Assembly: GCF_004944975.1 (NCBI RefSeq)
Contig: NZ_SPQG01000005.1
Location: forward strand, 126,030-190,029
Direction of reading: 5' to 3'
DNA length: 64,000 nt
Source of the DNA: Halorhabdus amylolytica
GTDB lineage: Archaea; Halobacteriota; Halobacteria; Halobacteriales; Haloarculaceae
Shown here: positions 7,956-16,177 of the stretch, in pieces
Layout of the letters: the number at the start of each line of letters is the position of its first letter
How positions within the stretch are numbered: the stretch's first letter is position 1
Program-made: the position numbers and the translations under genes
Notes under the pieces: generated by a model
Databases searched by the model: none
What the model was told of the DNA's origin: nothing
Seen by the model: the letters and a program-made list of their open reading frames with translations, nothing else

Positions 7956-9932
7956 TCAGTCGTCGGCCGGCGTCCCACCGGTCCCGGAGCCCTCGTACTG
8001 CATCTTGGTGTGGGGAAGTTTCCCGCCGTCGGCGAGGATCTCGCGTTCACGCTCGGAGGCGTCGAGATACCCGGTCGCCTCCCACTCGTCGTTGACGCGG
8101 ATGGTGAACTCCTCGGCGCCCGACCGGACGGCACCCGCCACGTCGTCGACGATCTCGATATCGTCGCCCTGGTCGATCCTCTCGTAGGTTTCCTCGTCGA
8201 TTTCTAAGGGCAGTAGGCCGAAGTTGAACAGGTTAGCCTTGTGGATGCGCGCGAAGCTCTGGGCGAGGACGCCCTCGACACCCAGGTACATCGGGCACAG
8301 CGCGGCGTGCTCCCGGGAGGAACCCTGACCGTAGTTCTCGCCAGCGACCAGGAATCCACCGTCGGCGTCCAGCGCGCGCTGGGCGAAGTCCTCGTCGACC
8401 CGCGAAAGGGTGAATTCCGAGAGTTTGGGGACGTTCGATCGGTACATCAGGATGTCCTGGGTTGCAGGGATGATGTGGTCGGTGGTGATGTCGTCGCCCA
8501 TCTTCAACAGCGTCGGGCCGCCGAGATCGGCGTCCATCGGATCTTTCAACGGTACGTCCGCGATGTTGGGTCCCTTGATGAGGTCGTCGTCGACGGCGTT
8601 CTCGGGCTCGATGATGTCCGTGTCTGCGCCGTAGTATTCGTCGGGTAGTTCCATGCCCGGAGCCTCCAGATCGCCGAGTTCGTCGGCCAAATCCCGTGGA
8701 TCGACGATCTCGCCGGCGATGGCCGACGCGGTCGCGACTTCCGGAGAGACCAGATAAACATTGTCGTCCTCGAGTCCGGAGCGACCCTCGAAGTTCCGGT
8801 TGAACGTCCGCAGGCTGACCGAATCGCTCGCGGGAACGTGGCCGATGCCGATACAGGCCCCGCAGGTCGCCTCCGAGAAGTTGACGCCGGCGGCCATCAT
8901 CTCCGAGGCCCAGCCTTCACGGGCGAGCATCTCGGATGCCTGCTTGGAGCCGGGCGCGACGATCATCTCGGTCGTCGGGTCGATCTCGCGGCCTTCGAGC
9001 ATCTTTGCCGACGGGAGGATGTCTTCGTAGGCACCGTTCGTACAGGAACCGATGATGACCTGCTCGACGTCCGTGCCTTCGACTTCACGGACCGGAACGA
9101 CGTTGTCGGGCATCGACGGCGTCGCGATCAACGGTTCGAGGTCCGAGAGGTCGACCGTGATCTGATCGTGGTACTCGGCGTCCTCGTCGGGGCCGATCTC
9201 GACGTACTCGTCTTCGCGATCGAGGCGTTCGAGGAAGTCCCGGGTCTCCTCGTCGGTCGGGAAGATCGAGGTGGTGGCGCCCAGTTCCGTGCCCATGTTC
9301 GTGATGGTCGTCCGCTCGGGCACCGTCAGCGTCTCGACGCCCGGCCCGGTGAACTCCAGCACCTTGCCGACGCCGCCCTTCACTGAGAGGCGTCGGAGGA
9401 GTTCGAGGATGACGTCCTTCGCGGTCGCCCACTCGGGAAGTTCGCCCTCCAGACGGACGTTGACGATCTCGGGCATCTCGATGTAGTACGCGCCACCACC
9501 CATTGCGACCGCGAGATCGAGTCCGCCCGCGCCGATCGCGAGTTCGCCCAGGCCGCCGGGCGTCGGCGTGTGACTGTCCGATCCGAGCATCGTCTTGCCC
9601 GGCGCGGCGAAATGCTCCTTGTGCACCTGATGGCAGATACCGTTGCCCGGCCGCGAGAAGTACGCACCGTACGTCCCGGCTGCCGAGCGCAGGAACCGAT
9701 GATCGTCGGTATTCTTGAAGTCAAACTGATATGTCTGGTGATCACAGTACTGGGCGGCCAGTTCCGTCTGTACCTCCTCAAGATCCAGCGCCTCGAACTG
9801 CAACCAGACGAGCGTCCCCGTCGTGTCCTGCGTGAGTGCTTGGTCGATCTCGATGCCGATCTCCTCGCCGGGTTCGAGTTCCCCCTCCACGAGGTGATCG
9901 TCGAGAATCTTCTCCGTGAGCGTCTGTCCCAT
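7956..9932 (-). CDS. acn: Aconitate hydratase
   Basis: A 658-residue enzyme of the aconitase/IPM-isomerase superfamily catalysing citrate-isocitrate isomerisation in the TCA cycle. The 4Fe-4S cysteines are visible in IIGSCTNGAYEDI and EATCGACIGIGHVP. The substrate motifs MLGSDSHTPTPGGLG and, in the C-terminal swivel domain, NYGQGSSREHAAL are intact. It is single-chain and of usual length for the haloarchaeal enzyme. The frame is open further upstream, but MGQTLTEKILDDH at 9932 is the natural start because the upstream sequence is Arg/His-rich. Monocistronic. Confidence 0.93.
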   Translation of the reverse strand: MGQTLTEKILDDHLVEGELEPGEEIGIEIDQALTQDTTGTLVWLQFEALDLEEVQTELAAQYCDHQTYQFDFKNTDDHRFLRSAAGTYGAYFSRPGNGICHQVHKEHFAAPGKTMLGSDSHTPTPGGLGELAIGAGGLDLAVAMGGGAYYIEMPEIVNVRLEGELPEWATAKDVILELLRRLSVKGGVGKVLEFTGPGVETLTVPERTTITNMGTELGATTSIFPTDEETRDFLERLDREDEYVEIGPDEDAEYHDQITVDLSDLEPLIATPSMPDNVVPVREVEGTDVEQVIIGSCTNGAYEDILPSAKMLEGREIDPTTEMIVAPGSKQASEMLAREGWASEMMAAGVNFSEATCGACIGIGHVPASDSVSLRTFNRNFEGRSGLEDDNVYLVSPEVATASAIAGEIVDPRDLADELGDLEAPGMELPDEYYGADTDIIEPENAVDDDLIKGPNIADVPLKDPMDADLGGPTLLKMGDDITTDHIIPATQDILMYRSNVPKLSEFTLSRVDEDFAQRALDADGGFLVAGENYGQGSSREHAALCPMYLGVEGVLAQSFARIHKANLFNFGLLPLEIDEETYERIDQGDDIEIVDDVAGAVRSGAEEFTIRVNDEWEATGYLDASEREREILADGGKLPHTKMQYEGSGTGGTPADD

Positions 9933-10196
9933 ATCGTCCGTGGAAACGCCGCGGACGGACATAAATCCCCGGTGTTGGCGCGAATGCTGCGGGTTTGCCC
10001 TCCTGTGGTTTTTCGAACCACGATGATCGACCATGTCGATCCTATCGGGCTGTTCCGACCCGAAGAGACAGCGGTGCGGGGCCACCGTATTGTGGGTAAC
10101 CGATCGTGTCGGACTCGGAGGCCGGACGACGAGGTGGGACGATCGACGTCACCCGACGTCGGAACGCTCTTGGTTCCCGTCGGCGATCCCTCGGCC

Positions 10197-10661
10197 ATGT
10201 TCAAGAGCGGTCACTTCGTCGCCGCACAGCTCGACGAGCTCCGGGACGATCAAATCCAGCCCAACGGTGTCGATCTGACACTCGATGCGGTGTTCGAACA
10301 GGTCGAGCCCGGACGCATCGGCCGCGACGGCAAGACAGTGGGCGATCGAGAGCGTGTCACGCCGACGGACGACGGCTTCAGTCTCTCGCCCGGCGGCTAC
10401 GTTGTCCGGTACGCCGAAGTCGTCCGGATCCCCGAAGACCACGTCGGATTCCTGTTGCCACGTTCCTCGCTCCTCCGGAACTCCTGTATGCTCGACACCG
10501 CCGTCTGGGACGCCGGCTACGAAGGACGTGGCGAGGGGCTGCTCGAAGTCCACCACGAAATCGAACTCGAACGTGGCGCCCGGATCGCCCAGCTTGTCCT
10601 CGCCGATGCTGCTCACCGGGACACCTATGAGGGGGAATACCAAGGCGAACACGTTGCCTGA
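10197..10661 (+). CDS. dut: dUTP diphosphatase / dCTP deaminase family protein
   Basis: A 154-residue trimeric dUTPase-fold protein. It begins MFKSGHFVAAQLDEL and contains IQPNGVDLTLD (motif 1), FLLPRSSLLRN (the motif with the conserved Arg-Ser) and a C-terminal LEVHHEIELERGARIAQLVL. The layout matches haloarchaeal deoxyuridine 5'-triphosphate nucleotidohydrolases, which remove dUTP and make dUMP. Dcd-type dCTP deaminases share this fold, so the substrate is slightly uncertain. The ATG at 10197 is chosen because the upstream open frame is not halophilic in composition. Confidence 0.85.
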   Translation: MFKSGHFVAAQLDELRDDQIQPNGVDLTLDAVFEQVEPGRIGRDGKTVGDRERVTPTDDGFSLSPGGYVVRYAEVVRIPEDHVGFLLPRSSLLRNSCMLDTAVWDAGYEGRGEGLLEVHHEIELERGARIAQLVLADAAHRDTYEGEYQGEHVA

Positions 10662-11003
10662 TCGTCGTTCACACCGGAACGTGACGGGGCCAGCTAATCA
10701 CCGTCGACAACTCACATATATACTACCTGAATATACAAGTGCTACCGTTATGTGGCCGGGCCCGGGATAATGGAGGTACGGTGTTGGCGCAACCCGCTGA
10801 CATCGGAGCCCGTGCCTCTGACATACCTGTGCTCCGGGTTGCCGACACCGTGCGTGGAACGGGGGGAGTTCCGCCCGATCCCGATTCTCGTAGCGTCCGT
10901 GTGTCGCGAAAACGATGATCTGTCCCGTCCAGTGAGACTGCGACGAGTATCGCGTACTTTATGCCATGACGACACATTTGTCCGAACAGACCAGCCACAG
11001 ACA
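10662..11003. other. Intergenic region with AT-rich promoter-like stretch
   Basis: About 340 bp before the HTH-10 gene. An AT-rich patch (catatatactacctg, about 10712-10726, then gaatatac) looks like a TATA region. The frame of the downstream gene stays open back to 10752, but that extension is rich in Arg, Pro and Cys and poor in acidic residues, so it is unlikely to be translated. A second TATA-like motif (tactttatg, about 10956-10964) sits about 40 bp before the chosen ATG. Confidence 0.45.
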
Positions 11004-11669
11004 ATGATTGCCTGTTGTCGTTTCGACGCCGAAGTTCTGGAAACCACCTTCGCGGAGCATCCGGATCTCAGTCTCGAAGTCGAGGGGCTTCACGCCGGGG
11101 AGTCGATACCGTTTCGTCTCGTTTTCTGGGCACGGGGCGCCCCGGCCGCTGATCTCGACGTGTCACTTGCGGCCGATCCGACCGTCGAAGACGTGCGACG
11201 ACTCGCGACGACCGACGATGCGGTGCTCTATCGGTCGATGCATCCGGGAGATCTACCGGCAGTGTCGATCTACAACGCCGCGATCGAACACGACGCGCTG
11301 TTGCTCGCGGCGATCAACGAGGGGGACGGGTGGAACGTCCGGTTCCGGATTCCGGATCGCGACGCACTCTCAACGCTCTGTGAACGGTGTCAAGACCTCG
11401 GGATCGGGGTCGACGTCACCTCGATCCACGACCGGGACGACGCGACCTGCTACGGGTTCGGTCTGACGCCCTCCCAGCGCGAGATCCTTACGCTCGCCTG
11501 GGAGCGGGGTTACTTTTCGGTCCCGCGGGAGACCACGCTCGCCTCGCTGGCCGACGAACTCGACATCTCACAGCAAGCGGCCTCGGAACGACTCCGGCGA
11601 GGGCTGTGGGTGCTCGTCTCGAACACCGTCTGTGAATGTGACGTGGACGGAAACACCGACATGGCGTGA
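11004..11669 (+). CDS. HTH-10 (Bat-like) transcriptional regulator
   Basis: A 221-residue protein. The C-terminal 55 residues are the HTH-10 domain of the bacterio-opsin activator family: LTPSQREILTLAWERGYFSV, then the recognition helix region ETTLASLADELDISQQAASERL. The N-terminal 150 residues form the sensor-like domain common to short Bat-like regulators, without PAS or GAF. Many such regulators occur per haloarchaeal genome and control diverse targets, so the target here is unknown. The start at 11004 (MIACCRF) gives the usual length. The 3' end has a tandem duplication running across the stop codon. Confidence 0.82.
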   Translation: MIACCRFDAEVLETTFAEHPDLSLEVEGLHAGESIPFRLVFWARGAPAADLDVSLAADPTVEDVRRLATTDDAVLYRSMHPGDLPAVSIYNAAIEHDALLLAAINEGDGWNVRFRIPDRDALSTLCERCQDLGIGVDVTSIHDRDDATCYGFGLTPSQREILTLAWERGYFSVPRETTLASLADELDISQQAASERLRRGLWVLVSNTVCECDVDGNTDMA

Positions 11670-11707
11670 GAATCTAATCTCTCCTGGCGTGAGAATCTAG
11701 TCGCTCC
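11662..11707. repeat. 23-bp tandem duplication across a stop codon
   Basis: Two adjacent 23-bp copies (11662-11684 and 11685-11707). The first 15 bases, tggcgtgagaatcta, are identical and two mismatches lie in the remaining eight. The first copy contains the TGA of the HTH-10 gene; the second repeats the same TGA outside the gene. Confidence 0.9.
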
Positions 11708-11843
11708 ACAGATCGAAGGACATCTATAGCTGCCCGGTTCCGGGACGATGGAGAGCGGTGCTCGGACACGCCGCGGTCGATACGCATCTCCAGAGAAATC
11801 CGGCGATCGTCGTTCTTTCACGGCGCGAAACTGGTGGGAGTTC

Positions 11844-11852
11844 CTATATATG
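11844..11852 (+). promoter_or_regulatory. TATA box for the HalOD1 gene
   Basis: ctatatatg is centred about 27 bp before the ATG at 11875, the spacing expected for a leaderless haloarchaeal transcript starting at the A of the start codon. Confidence 0.6.
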
Positions 11853-11874
11853 TCACGGCCATCGAATCAGGTAC

Positions 11875-12159
11875 ATGTGCCCTGAAGATCTATACGTGAT
11901 TCCTGACGAGGCCGAAGAAGGAGGAACCGGCGAAGTCTGGATTCAGCCCCGATCTGTCGACGAGATTGTCATCGACGCGATCCTCGAAGCGACCGAGTAC
12001 GACGCCGCGGACCTCGATCCGCTCGGCGAGTACGTCGATTACGACTCGCTCGGTTCGCTGTTCGACGACGCGGATCTGGAAACGCTCTCCTTCGAAGTCG
12101 ATACCTACGAGGTGACGGTCCACCAGTCTGGCGCGGTTGATGTCGTTGACGCCAAGTGA
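11875..12159 (+). CDS. HalOD1 domain protein
   Basis: A 94-residue very acidic protein. The core VDEIVIDAILEATEYDAADL, then DPLGEYVDYDSLGSLF, then a final beta pair (LSFEVDTYEVTVHQSGAVDV) is the HalOD1 output domain pattern. HalOD1 is a haloarchaea-specific domain found alone or fused to response regulators and thought to be a signalling output module. Here it is stand-alone. A TATA box 27 bp upstream fixes the leaderless ATG at 11875. The longer upstream frame is not supported. Confidence 0.78.
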   Translation: MCPEDLYVIPDEAEEGGTGEVWIQPRSVDEIVIDAILEATEYDAADLDPLGEYVDYDSLGSLFDDADLETLSFEVDTYEVTVHQSGAVDVVDAK

Positions 12160-12177
12160 CCGCCCGAATCACCTACA

Positions 12178-12195
12178 CCCGCCGTGAACGGCGGG
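12178..12195 (-). repeat. Right-end hairpin / probable 3' part of the TnpB guide (omega/reRNA) region
   Basis: cccgccgt and acggcggg form a perfect 8-bp stem with a 2-nt loop, 28 bp beyond the tnpB stop. In active TnpB systems the guide RNA is made from the 3' end of tnpB plus this end region, and the guide lies just past the element edge. The region about 12160-12330 (minus strand) is therefore a candidate omegaRNA; this is inferred from known TnpB biology. Confidence 0.5.
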
Positions 12196-12223
12196 GTTTG
12201 TCGGTGGACTCCCGGTCTATCCA

Positions 12224-13441
12224 CTATCCTGTGGAAGGCGAATATTCGCCATTCCCGTTCAACGTCCCCGACTTCAGGGCGAGGTGATGGGTCGCCCCTC
12301 CAGAACCAGACTTGAGCCGGTTCTGGATGTATCTGTGTGCGATATTGCGTGCCGCGTTGTAGTCGGCGTGTAGCTCTTTGCCGCACTTCTGGCAGCCAAA
12401 CTCGTCGCCGTCGCGGTTGTCCTCGTGGGTGAACCCACAGTCGGCGTGACTGCACCGCTGGCTGGTGTAGGCTGGATGGACTGACTCGACGGCGATTCCT
12501 TCGGCACGGGCTTTGTACGTGGTCTGGCGTTTCAACTCGCGGAACGCCCACTGCTGGAATTTCGAGGCGTTCGAGATACGTTCCCGTATCTGTTCTAAGT
12601 CCTCGAACACGATTACCGAACAGCCCTGCGACACGGCTTCTGCGACCAGCCGCTTCGAGGCTTGGTGTAAGAAGTCCTCGGACCACCGGGCGAACCTCTC
12701 CCCGATGGACTCGATGGTAAGGTGTGCGCTCCGCGTGCCCTGCTGTTGCAGGCGAGCGCGGCGGCGTTCGTACTCGCGGCGCTTGTGATTCAGCAGGTCG
12801 GCGTTGCCGATGAACGCCCCCGTGCTGGTGACAGCCAGATACCCGTCCACGTTCCGGTCCACGCCGAGAACTGTTCGGTTCTCGGCCTCTCCCGACGACT
12901 CGTCGCGTTCCTGCGTGACGGAAACGTGGAGGTAGTAAGTATCGGTCTGGCGGTCGTAGCGGAGTTTCGCGCCCTGCTTGGTCCACTCGTCGCTGTCCAT
13001 GTACTCGGCCTGCGGGGAGTCCTCGGGGTAGACGTACTCGGCGTGAACACGACCGTTGCCGTATGCCGCCAACGAACAGTAGCCGTCGAAGTAACTGATG
13101 GCGTTCGTATTGTAGACGGTCGTGTTCGAGGTGAACACGGGTTTCGAGGTACGTTCGCCGTTTTTCATCTTCTCGACGCACGTTGAGAGTGCGTCGGCGG
13201 CATGGTTGACGGCGGCCACAGTCAGGTCCGAGTGCAACCCGGTAGCGTCCCGTATCTCGTCGTAGACGAGCGGCTGTAGCCGAGAGCGCGACGTGATCAC
13301 GTAGCCGTCGTCGTCGCCCTCCCATCCCCGGTCGGCAAACCGCTGTGCGGCGTCCCGAAACGTGTTCATGGTGCGTTTCAGGTCGTCGCGGCGCTCGTCG
13401 GGGACAGAGAGTTTGACGACGGCGGTACGCTGAATCCCCAT
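12224..13441 (-). CDS. tnpB: TnpB RNA-guided endonuclease (IS1341-type)
   Basis: A 405-residue TnpB. RuvC motifs are intact: LGVDRNVDGYLAV (catalytic Asp), VIVFEDLEQIRERI (Glu) and HADYNAARNIAHRY (final Asp). The zinc ribbon lies between the last two as TSQRCSHADCGF with FGCQKCGKE (four Cys). The N-terminal HTH/OrfB segment (residues 1-130) begins MGIQRTAVVKLSVP. TnpB proteins are omegaRNA-guided nucleases that keep the element in place. With all catalytic residues kept, this copy is probably functional. A TATA-like tttatatg lies upstream on the minus strand (about 13468-13475). Confidence 0.9.
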   Translation of the reverse strand: MGIQRTAVVKLSVPDERRDDLKRTMNTFRDAAQRFADRGWEGDDDGYVITSRSRLQPLVYDEIRDATGLHSDLTVAAVNHAADALSTCVEKMKNGERTSKPVFTSNTTVYNTNAISYFDGYCSLAAYGNGRVHAEYVYPEDSPQAEYMDSDEWTKQGAKLRYDRQTDTYYLHVSVTQERDESSGEAENRTVLGVDRNVDGYLAVTSTGAFIGNADLLNHKRREYERRRARLQQQGTRSAHLTIESIGERFARWSEDFLHQASKRLVAEAVSQGCSVIVFEDLEQIRERISNASKFQQWAFRELKRQTTYKARAEGIAVESVHPAYTSQRCSHADCGFTHEDNRDGDEFGCQKCGKELHADYNAARNIAHRYIQNRLKSGSGGATHHLALKSGTLNGNGEYSPSTG

Positions 13442-13556
13442 CTACACTCCACATGTGGCACTATCTACATATAAAAGTCGGGGAGTTAGCTGTGCAGTGA
13501 CGTGGTAGATGTTCGTGGGAGCTTACGCGATTCCCGCCCGCCCTGTTCGGCGCTCG

Positions 13557-13579
13557 GTTCCGACAGCAAGTGTCGGAAC
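13557..13579. repeat. Left-end hairpin of the tnpB element
   Basis: gttccgaca and tgtcggaac form a perfect 9-bp stem with a 5-nt loop. It sits inside the arms tcccgccc (13532-13539) and gggcggga (13598-13605). The position about 115 bp upstream of tnpB fits a subterminal hairpin of an IS200/IS605-like end. Confidence 0.5.
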
Positions 13580-13682
13580 ACTCTCGCCTCACGGTAAGGG
13601 CGGGACTCCCTCGCTGTCTAAGGTGGTCGCCTGAAACAACTGAATCTCAACACCTTTACCCGCGGCCGCCCCTTCTGGAGGT

Positions 13683-14054
13683 ATGACTCGGATCGCGCTC
13701 ATCGCTCACGACGACGAAAAACCCGAGATGATCGACTTCGTCCGAACCCACGAAGACGTTCTCGAGGGGTTCGACCTCGTCGCCACCGGGACGACCGGCA
13801 AGCGAATCATGGACGAAACTGGTCTGGACGTCGAACGCAAACAGTCCGGGCCGCTTGGCGGTGACACCCAGATCGGCGCTGAAGTTGCCGACGAGGCACT
13901 TGACGGCATCGTGTTCCTCCGGGACCCACTGACTGCCCAGCCCCACGAACCCGACATCACGGCATTGCTTCGTATCTGTGACGTCCACGACACGCCCATG
14001 GCGACGACACGGACCTCCGCGGAGTTCCTGATCGAGGGACTGGCCGATCGGTGA
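13683..14054 (+). CDS. mgsA: Methylglyoxal synthase
   Basis: A 123-residue methylglyoxal synthase, converting dihydroxyacetone phosphate to methylglyoxal and phosphate. Visible landmarks are the N-terminal [13 protein letters not shown] (catalytic-site His-Asp), the phosphate-binding [21 protein letters not shown] and [17 protein letters not shown]. Length and motifs are complete. In haloarchaea the enzyme gives a bypass for triose phosphates. It is a single gene just upstream of tRNA-Phe. Confidence 0.92.
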   Translation: MTRIALIAHDDEKPEMIDFVRTHEDVLEGFDLVATGTTGKRIMDETGLDVERKQSGPLGGDTQIGAEVADEALDGIVFLRDPLTAQPHEPDITALLRICDVHDTPMATTRTSAEFLIEGLADR

Positions 14055-14109
14055 GCCCCGCGCCCGCTATCGAAATCCTTTTGCTGTCGCTCACCGACCT
14101 TCCGAACGC

Positions 14110-14183
14110 GCCGCCTTAGCTCAGACTGGGAGAGCACTCGACTGAAGATCGAGCTGTCCCCGGTTCAAATCCGGGAGGCGGCA
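14110..14183 (+). tRNA. tRNA-Phe (GAA)
   Basis: A 74-nt cloverleaf. The acceptor arms gccgcct and aggcggc pair fully, the D-arm contains tagctcagactggg, the anticodon stem is ctcga/tcgag with the loop carrying GAA, and the T-arm contains ggttcaaat. The discriminator base is A, CCA is not encoded, and no intron is seen. Its 3' end serves as the integration site of the island that follows. Confidence 0.95.
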
Positions 14184-14194
14184 TACCCTTCTCG
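14170..14194. other. attL (tRNA-Phe 3' end)
   Basis: A 25-bp sequence whose left 14 bases are the 3' end of tRNA-Phe. It is repeated at 29048-29072 with a single mismatch (a/g at the 16th base). It marks the left junction of the integrated element. Confidence 0.85.
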
Positions 14195-14267
14195 GTTTAC
14201 ATGCCGGAAGGACAACCCCCCATGAGGGGCGTCTCCGCGCATCGACAAACTCCAGGGGTGAGGTGGC

Positions 14268-15902
14268 GTGCAGCTGATCGAGACTGCACCCCACGAGTTT
14301 GCCGCCCACTATCTCTTTACGCGGTACGGTATGGAGCCGTTCTTCGCCTTCGATAGTCGGATCAAAGAGGGAGATGGCAGTCAGCGCGGATCATTCGAGT
14401 ACCGTGGAGAGAAGTGGGACGTTTCACTCTCATATCGGGATTCAGGACTCGCGCACCCTGGGAGTCACCTTCCCTCTGGAACCGAGTTCCAACTCGAATC
14501 GATGCGGGAGTTCGATCTCCACGTCCAAAGCGCGGACGATCCGATCGGAGAGCGTTCATTTCATGCTCATATTGCTCCACGCTGGCAGGGCATGGAAAGC
14601 GAGAACGGACAAGAGATCTCGATCCCCGATGGTGTCGATGAAGGCGTAAACATCCACATCCAAGGCTCGAATATCGAGTTTGCGGAGTATCTGAGTCTCA
14701 TCAAATCCGCTGTTGAGTCTGTGGGAATCAGCCGTCATTACTTCCTCAGGGCGCACGAGTTTTCGACGATTCTGGATGCGGAACGCTATGTCCGCGTTCA
14801 TGAGGAAGACAGTGGGTCAGTACATGCTCGCGATGGTCCTCTCGCCCAATTAGGCCATCTACTTGAAAATGACCGCTCAGGCCGCCGTAAGTTGGTTCAA
14901 TTCGATAGTGACGAGAGAGGGAGAGACCAGCCTGGGTACTATCATACAGCGACTCTCGGACCAAAGCGAGTCCGTGAGGCGTTCCCTGATCATGAGCTTC
15001 CGAAAGAGGTCAAGCACTACTACGCACGAGAAGCAGTTAATCTCGACTCCGACCGCTCGGTAGCTCATCCGAAAGTTGGCGTATCGTATCAGCGATCGTT
15101 CTGGGATGAGCAACTGGGGGCATCGAAAGCGGATATCGACAAACTGAACGAAGAACTCGAGGAGACACTTCTCAGTGTTCTCTCGGAAGCAGGTCTCCCA
15201 GTCCGGCCTGGAATGGGAACCTACGTTGAAGACGCATATTTCCAACCTGCCGAGTCTGATCGAGAACGGAATCTCGTCGAGCTTGATTTCACTCAGATCA
15301 AGCACCGACAGGAATCAGTCGTCATCAAGCACCTTGCCGATGGAATTTCACCAACAGCTTGGGATACGTTGGAGGCTCTAGTCACTGATGGCGGTGAAGT
15401 AAGTCCAAAGGATATTGCGGAAGAAGCGGATCGTCATCCAGGTAGCGTTCGGCGAGCTCTTGATCAAATCCCCGAACTGGTAGAACACGAATATGGCAGT
15501 GTTTCGCTCCGATCGAAGTACATTGCTGATCTCGTACACGATGCCGTGAGAGAAGCCAAGGAGGCCACAAGACGAGCCGCTGAAGCGGGAGCCAAGGCGA
15601 TGGAAGCAGCTGAGAAGGGGCTCGACGAAACCACTAGTACGTTCATCGCTTGGGCAGCCAAGCATGATATTGACCTTCAAGACCGTGAGGGTGGTCCGCT
15701 CCGGTTAGATTTTGGGACGGTTGATGAGGTTCGGCGGCTGTTACGAGAAGGATACGAGCTGTGGACTGCTGCGGATATGCCCGCAGAACGATTTCGGATG
15801 GCGACGGTTCGGTACAAGCAGAAAAGGGATGCTGGCTACGAATCAGTCGACGCGACCGAGGTACAATCATACACTACGGAGGCATGGCGGTACTTAAGAT
15901 GA
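14268..15902 (+). CDS. Element-encoded protein with C-terminal winged-helix domain
   Basis: A 544-residue protein, the first gene inside attL. It starts at GTG 14268, preceded by a purine-rich aggggtgagg. The N-terminal about 350 residues (beginning QLIETAPHEFAAHYLFTRYG) do not match a domain I can name. Residues about 355-415 look like a winged helix (ISPTAWDTLEALVTDGGEVS, then DIAEEADRHPGSVRRALD). A charged coiled coil with EAKEATRRAAEAGAKAMEAA follows. Large winged-helix proteins in this position next to tRNA genes are common in haloarchaeal integrated elements, so a replication or regulatory role is plausible but unproven. Confidence 0.6.
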   Translation: MQLIETAPHEFAAHYLFTRYGMEPFFAFDSRIKEGDGSQRGSFEYRGEKWDVSLSYRDSGLAHPGSHLPSGTEFQLESMREFDLHVQSADDPIGERSFHAHIAPRWQGMESENGQEISIPDGVDEGVNIHIQGSNIEFAEYLSLIKSAVESVGISRHYFLRAHEFSTILDAERYVRVHEEDSGSVHARDGPLAQLGHLLENDRSGRRKLVQFDSDERGRDQPGYYHTATLGPKRVREAFPDHELPKEVKHYYAREAVNLDSDRSVAHPKVGVSYQRSFWDEQLGASKADIDKLNEELEETLLSVLSEAGLPVRPGMGTYVEDAYFQPAESDRERNLVELDFTQIKHRQESVVIKHLADGISPTAWDTLEALVTDGGEVSPKDIAEEADRHPGSVRRALDQIPELVEHEYGSVSLRSKYIADLVHDAVREAKEATRRAAEAGAKAMEAAEKGLDETTSTFIAWAAKHDIDLQDREGGPLRLDFGTVDEVRRLLREGYELWTAADMPAERFRMATVRYKQKRDAGYESVDATEVQSYTTEAWRYLR

Positions 15903-16177
15903 GATGCGACAGATCAGTGGCAACACTGTCTAAACAACGGGAATTGCGGTAGAAACCGACGTTTCTGAGCGGAAATTTGTACCAACACCCCCGAGGAGTT
16001 CTGTGAGAGAGTAGTATGTGTTTTGATGAAGTCCCCTTAGGGACACGCCTAATATGGAATACAACAAAGAGTACGGTTCTGATGGTCGGATCACTCTCTA
16101 TATTCAGATATTGAGGAGATATCCGAAGAGAAAGCAGAGGCCAAAGACTAATCACATCTCATTGTGTTGGGAATCCC

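Larger units (their letters stand above)
12165..13625 (-). mobile_element. Solo IS1341-type (IS200/IS605 superfamily) element, tnpB only
   Basis: The tnpB gene is flanked on its 3' side by a perfect 8-bp-stem hairpin (12178-12195), like the right ends of haloarchaeal IS1341-type elements. On its 5' side is a nested structure: outer arms tcccgccc (13532-13539) and gggcggga (13598-13605) enclosing a 9-bp-stem hairpin (13557-13579). No tnpA is present, so it would need TnpA in trans to move. The outer limits given are approximate, because these elements make no target-site duplication. Confidence 0.65.

Noticed and set aside
10752-11003. N-terminal extension of the HTH-10 regulator
   Set aside because: The extension is basic and Cys/Pro-rich, unlike haloarchaeal protein, and known short Bat-like regulators start at the chosen Met.
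14121-14309. Frame crossing tRNA-Phe (CRLPDLNRGQLDLQSSALPV-like peptide)
   Set aside because: This is the well-known artefact of translating a tRNA gene; the real feature is the tRNA.
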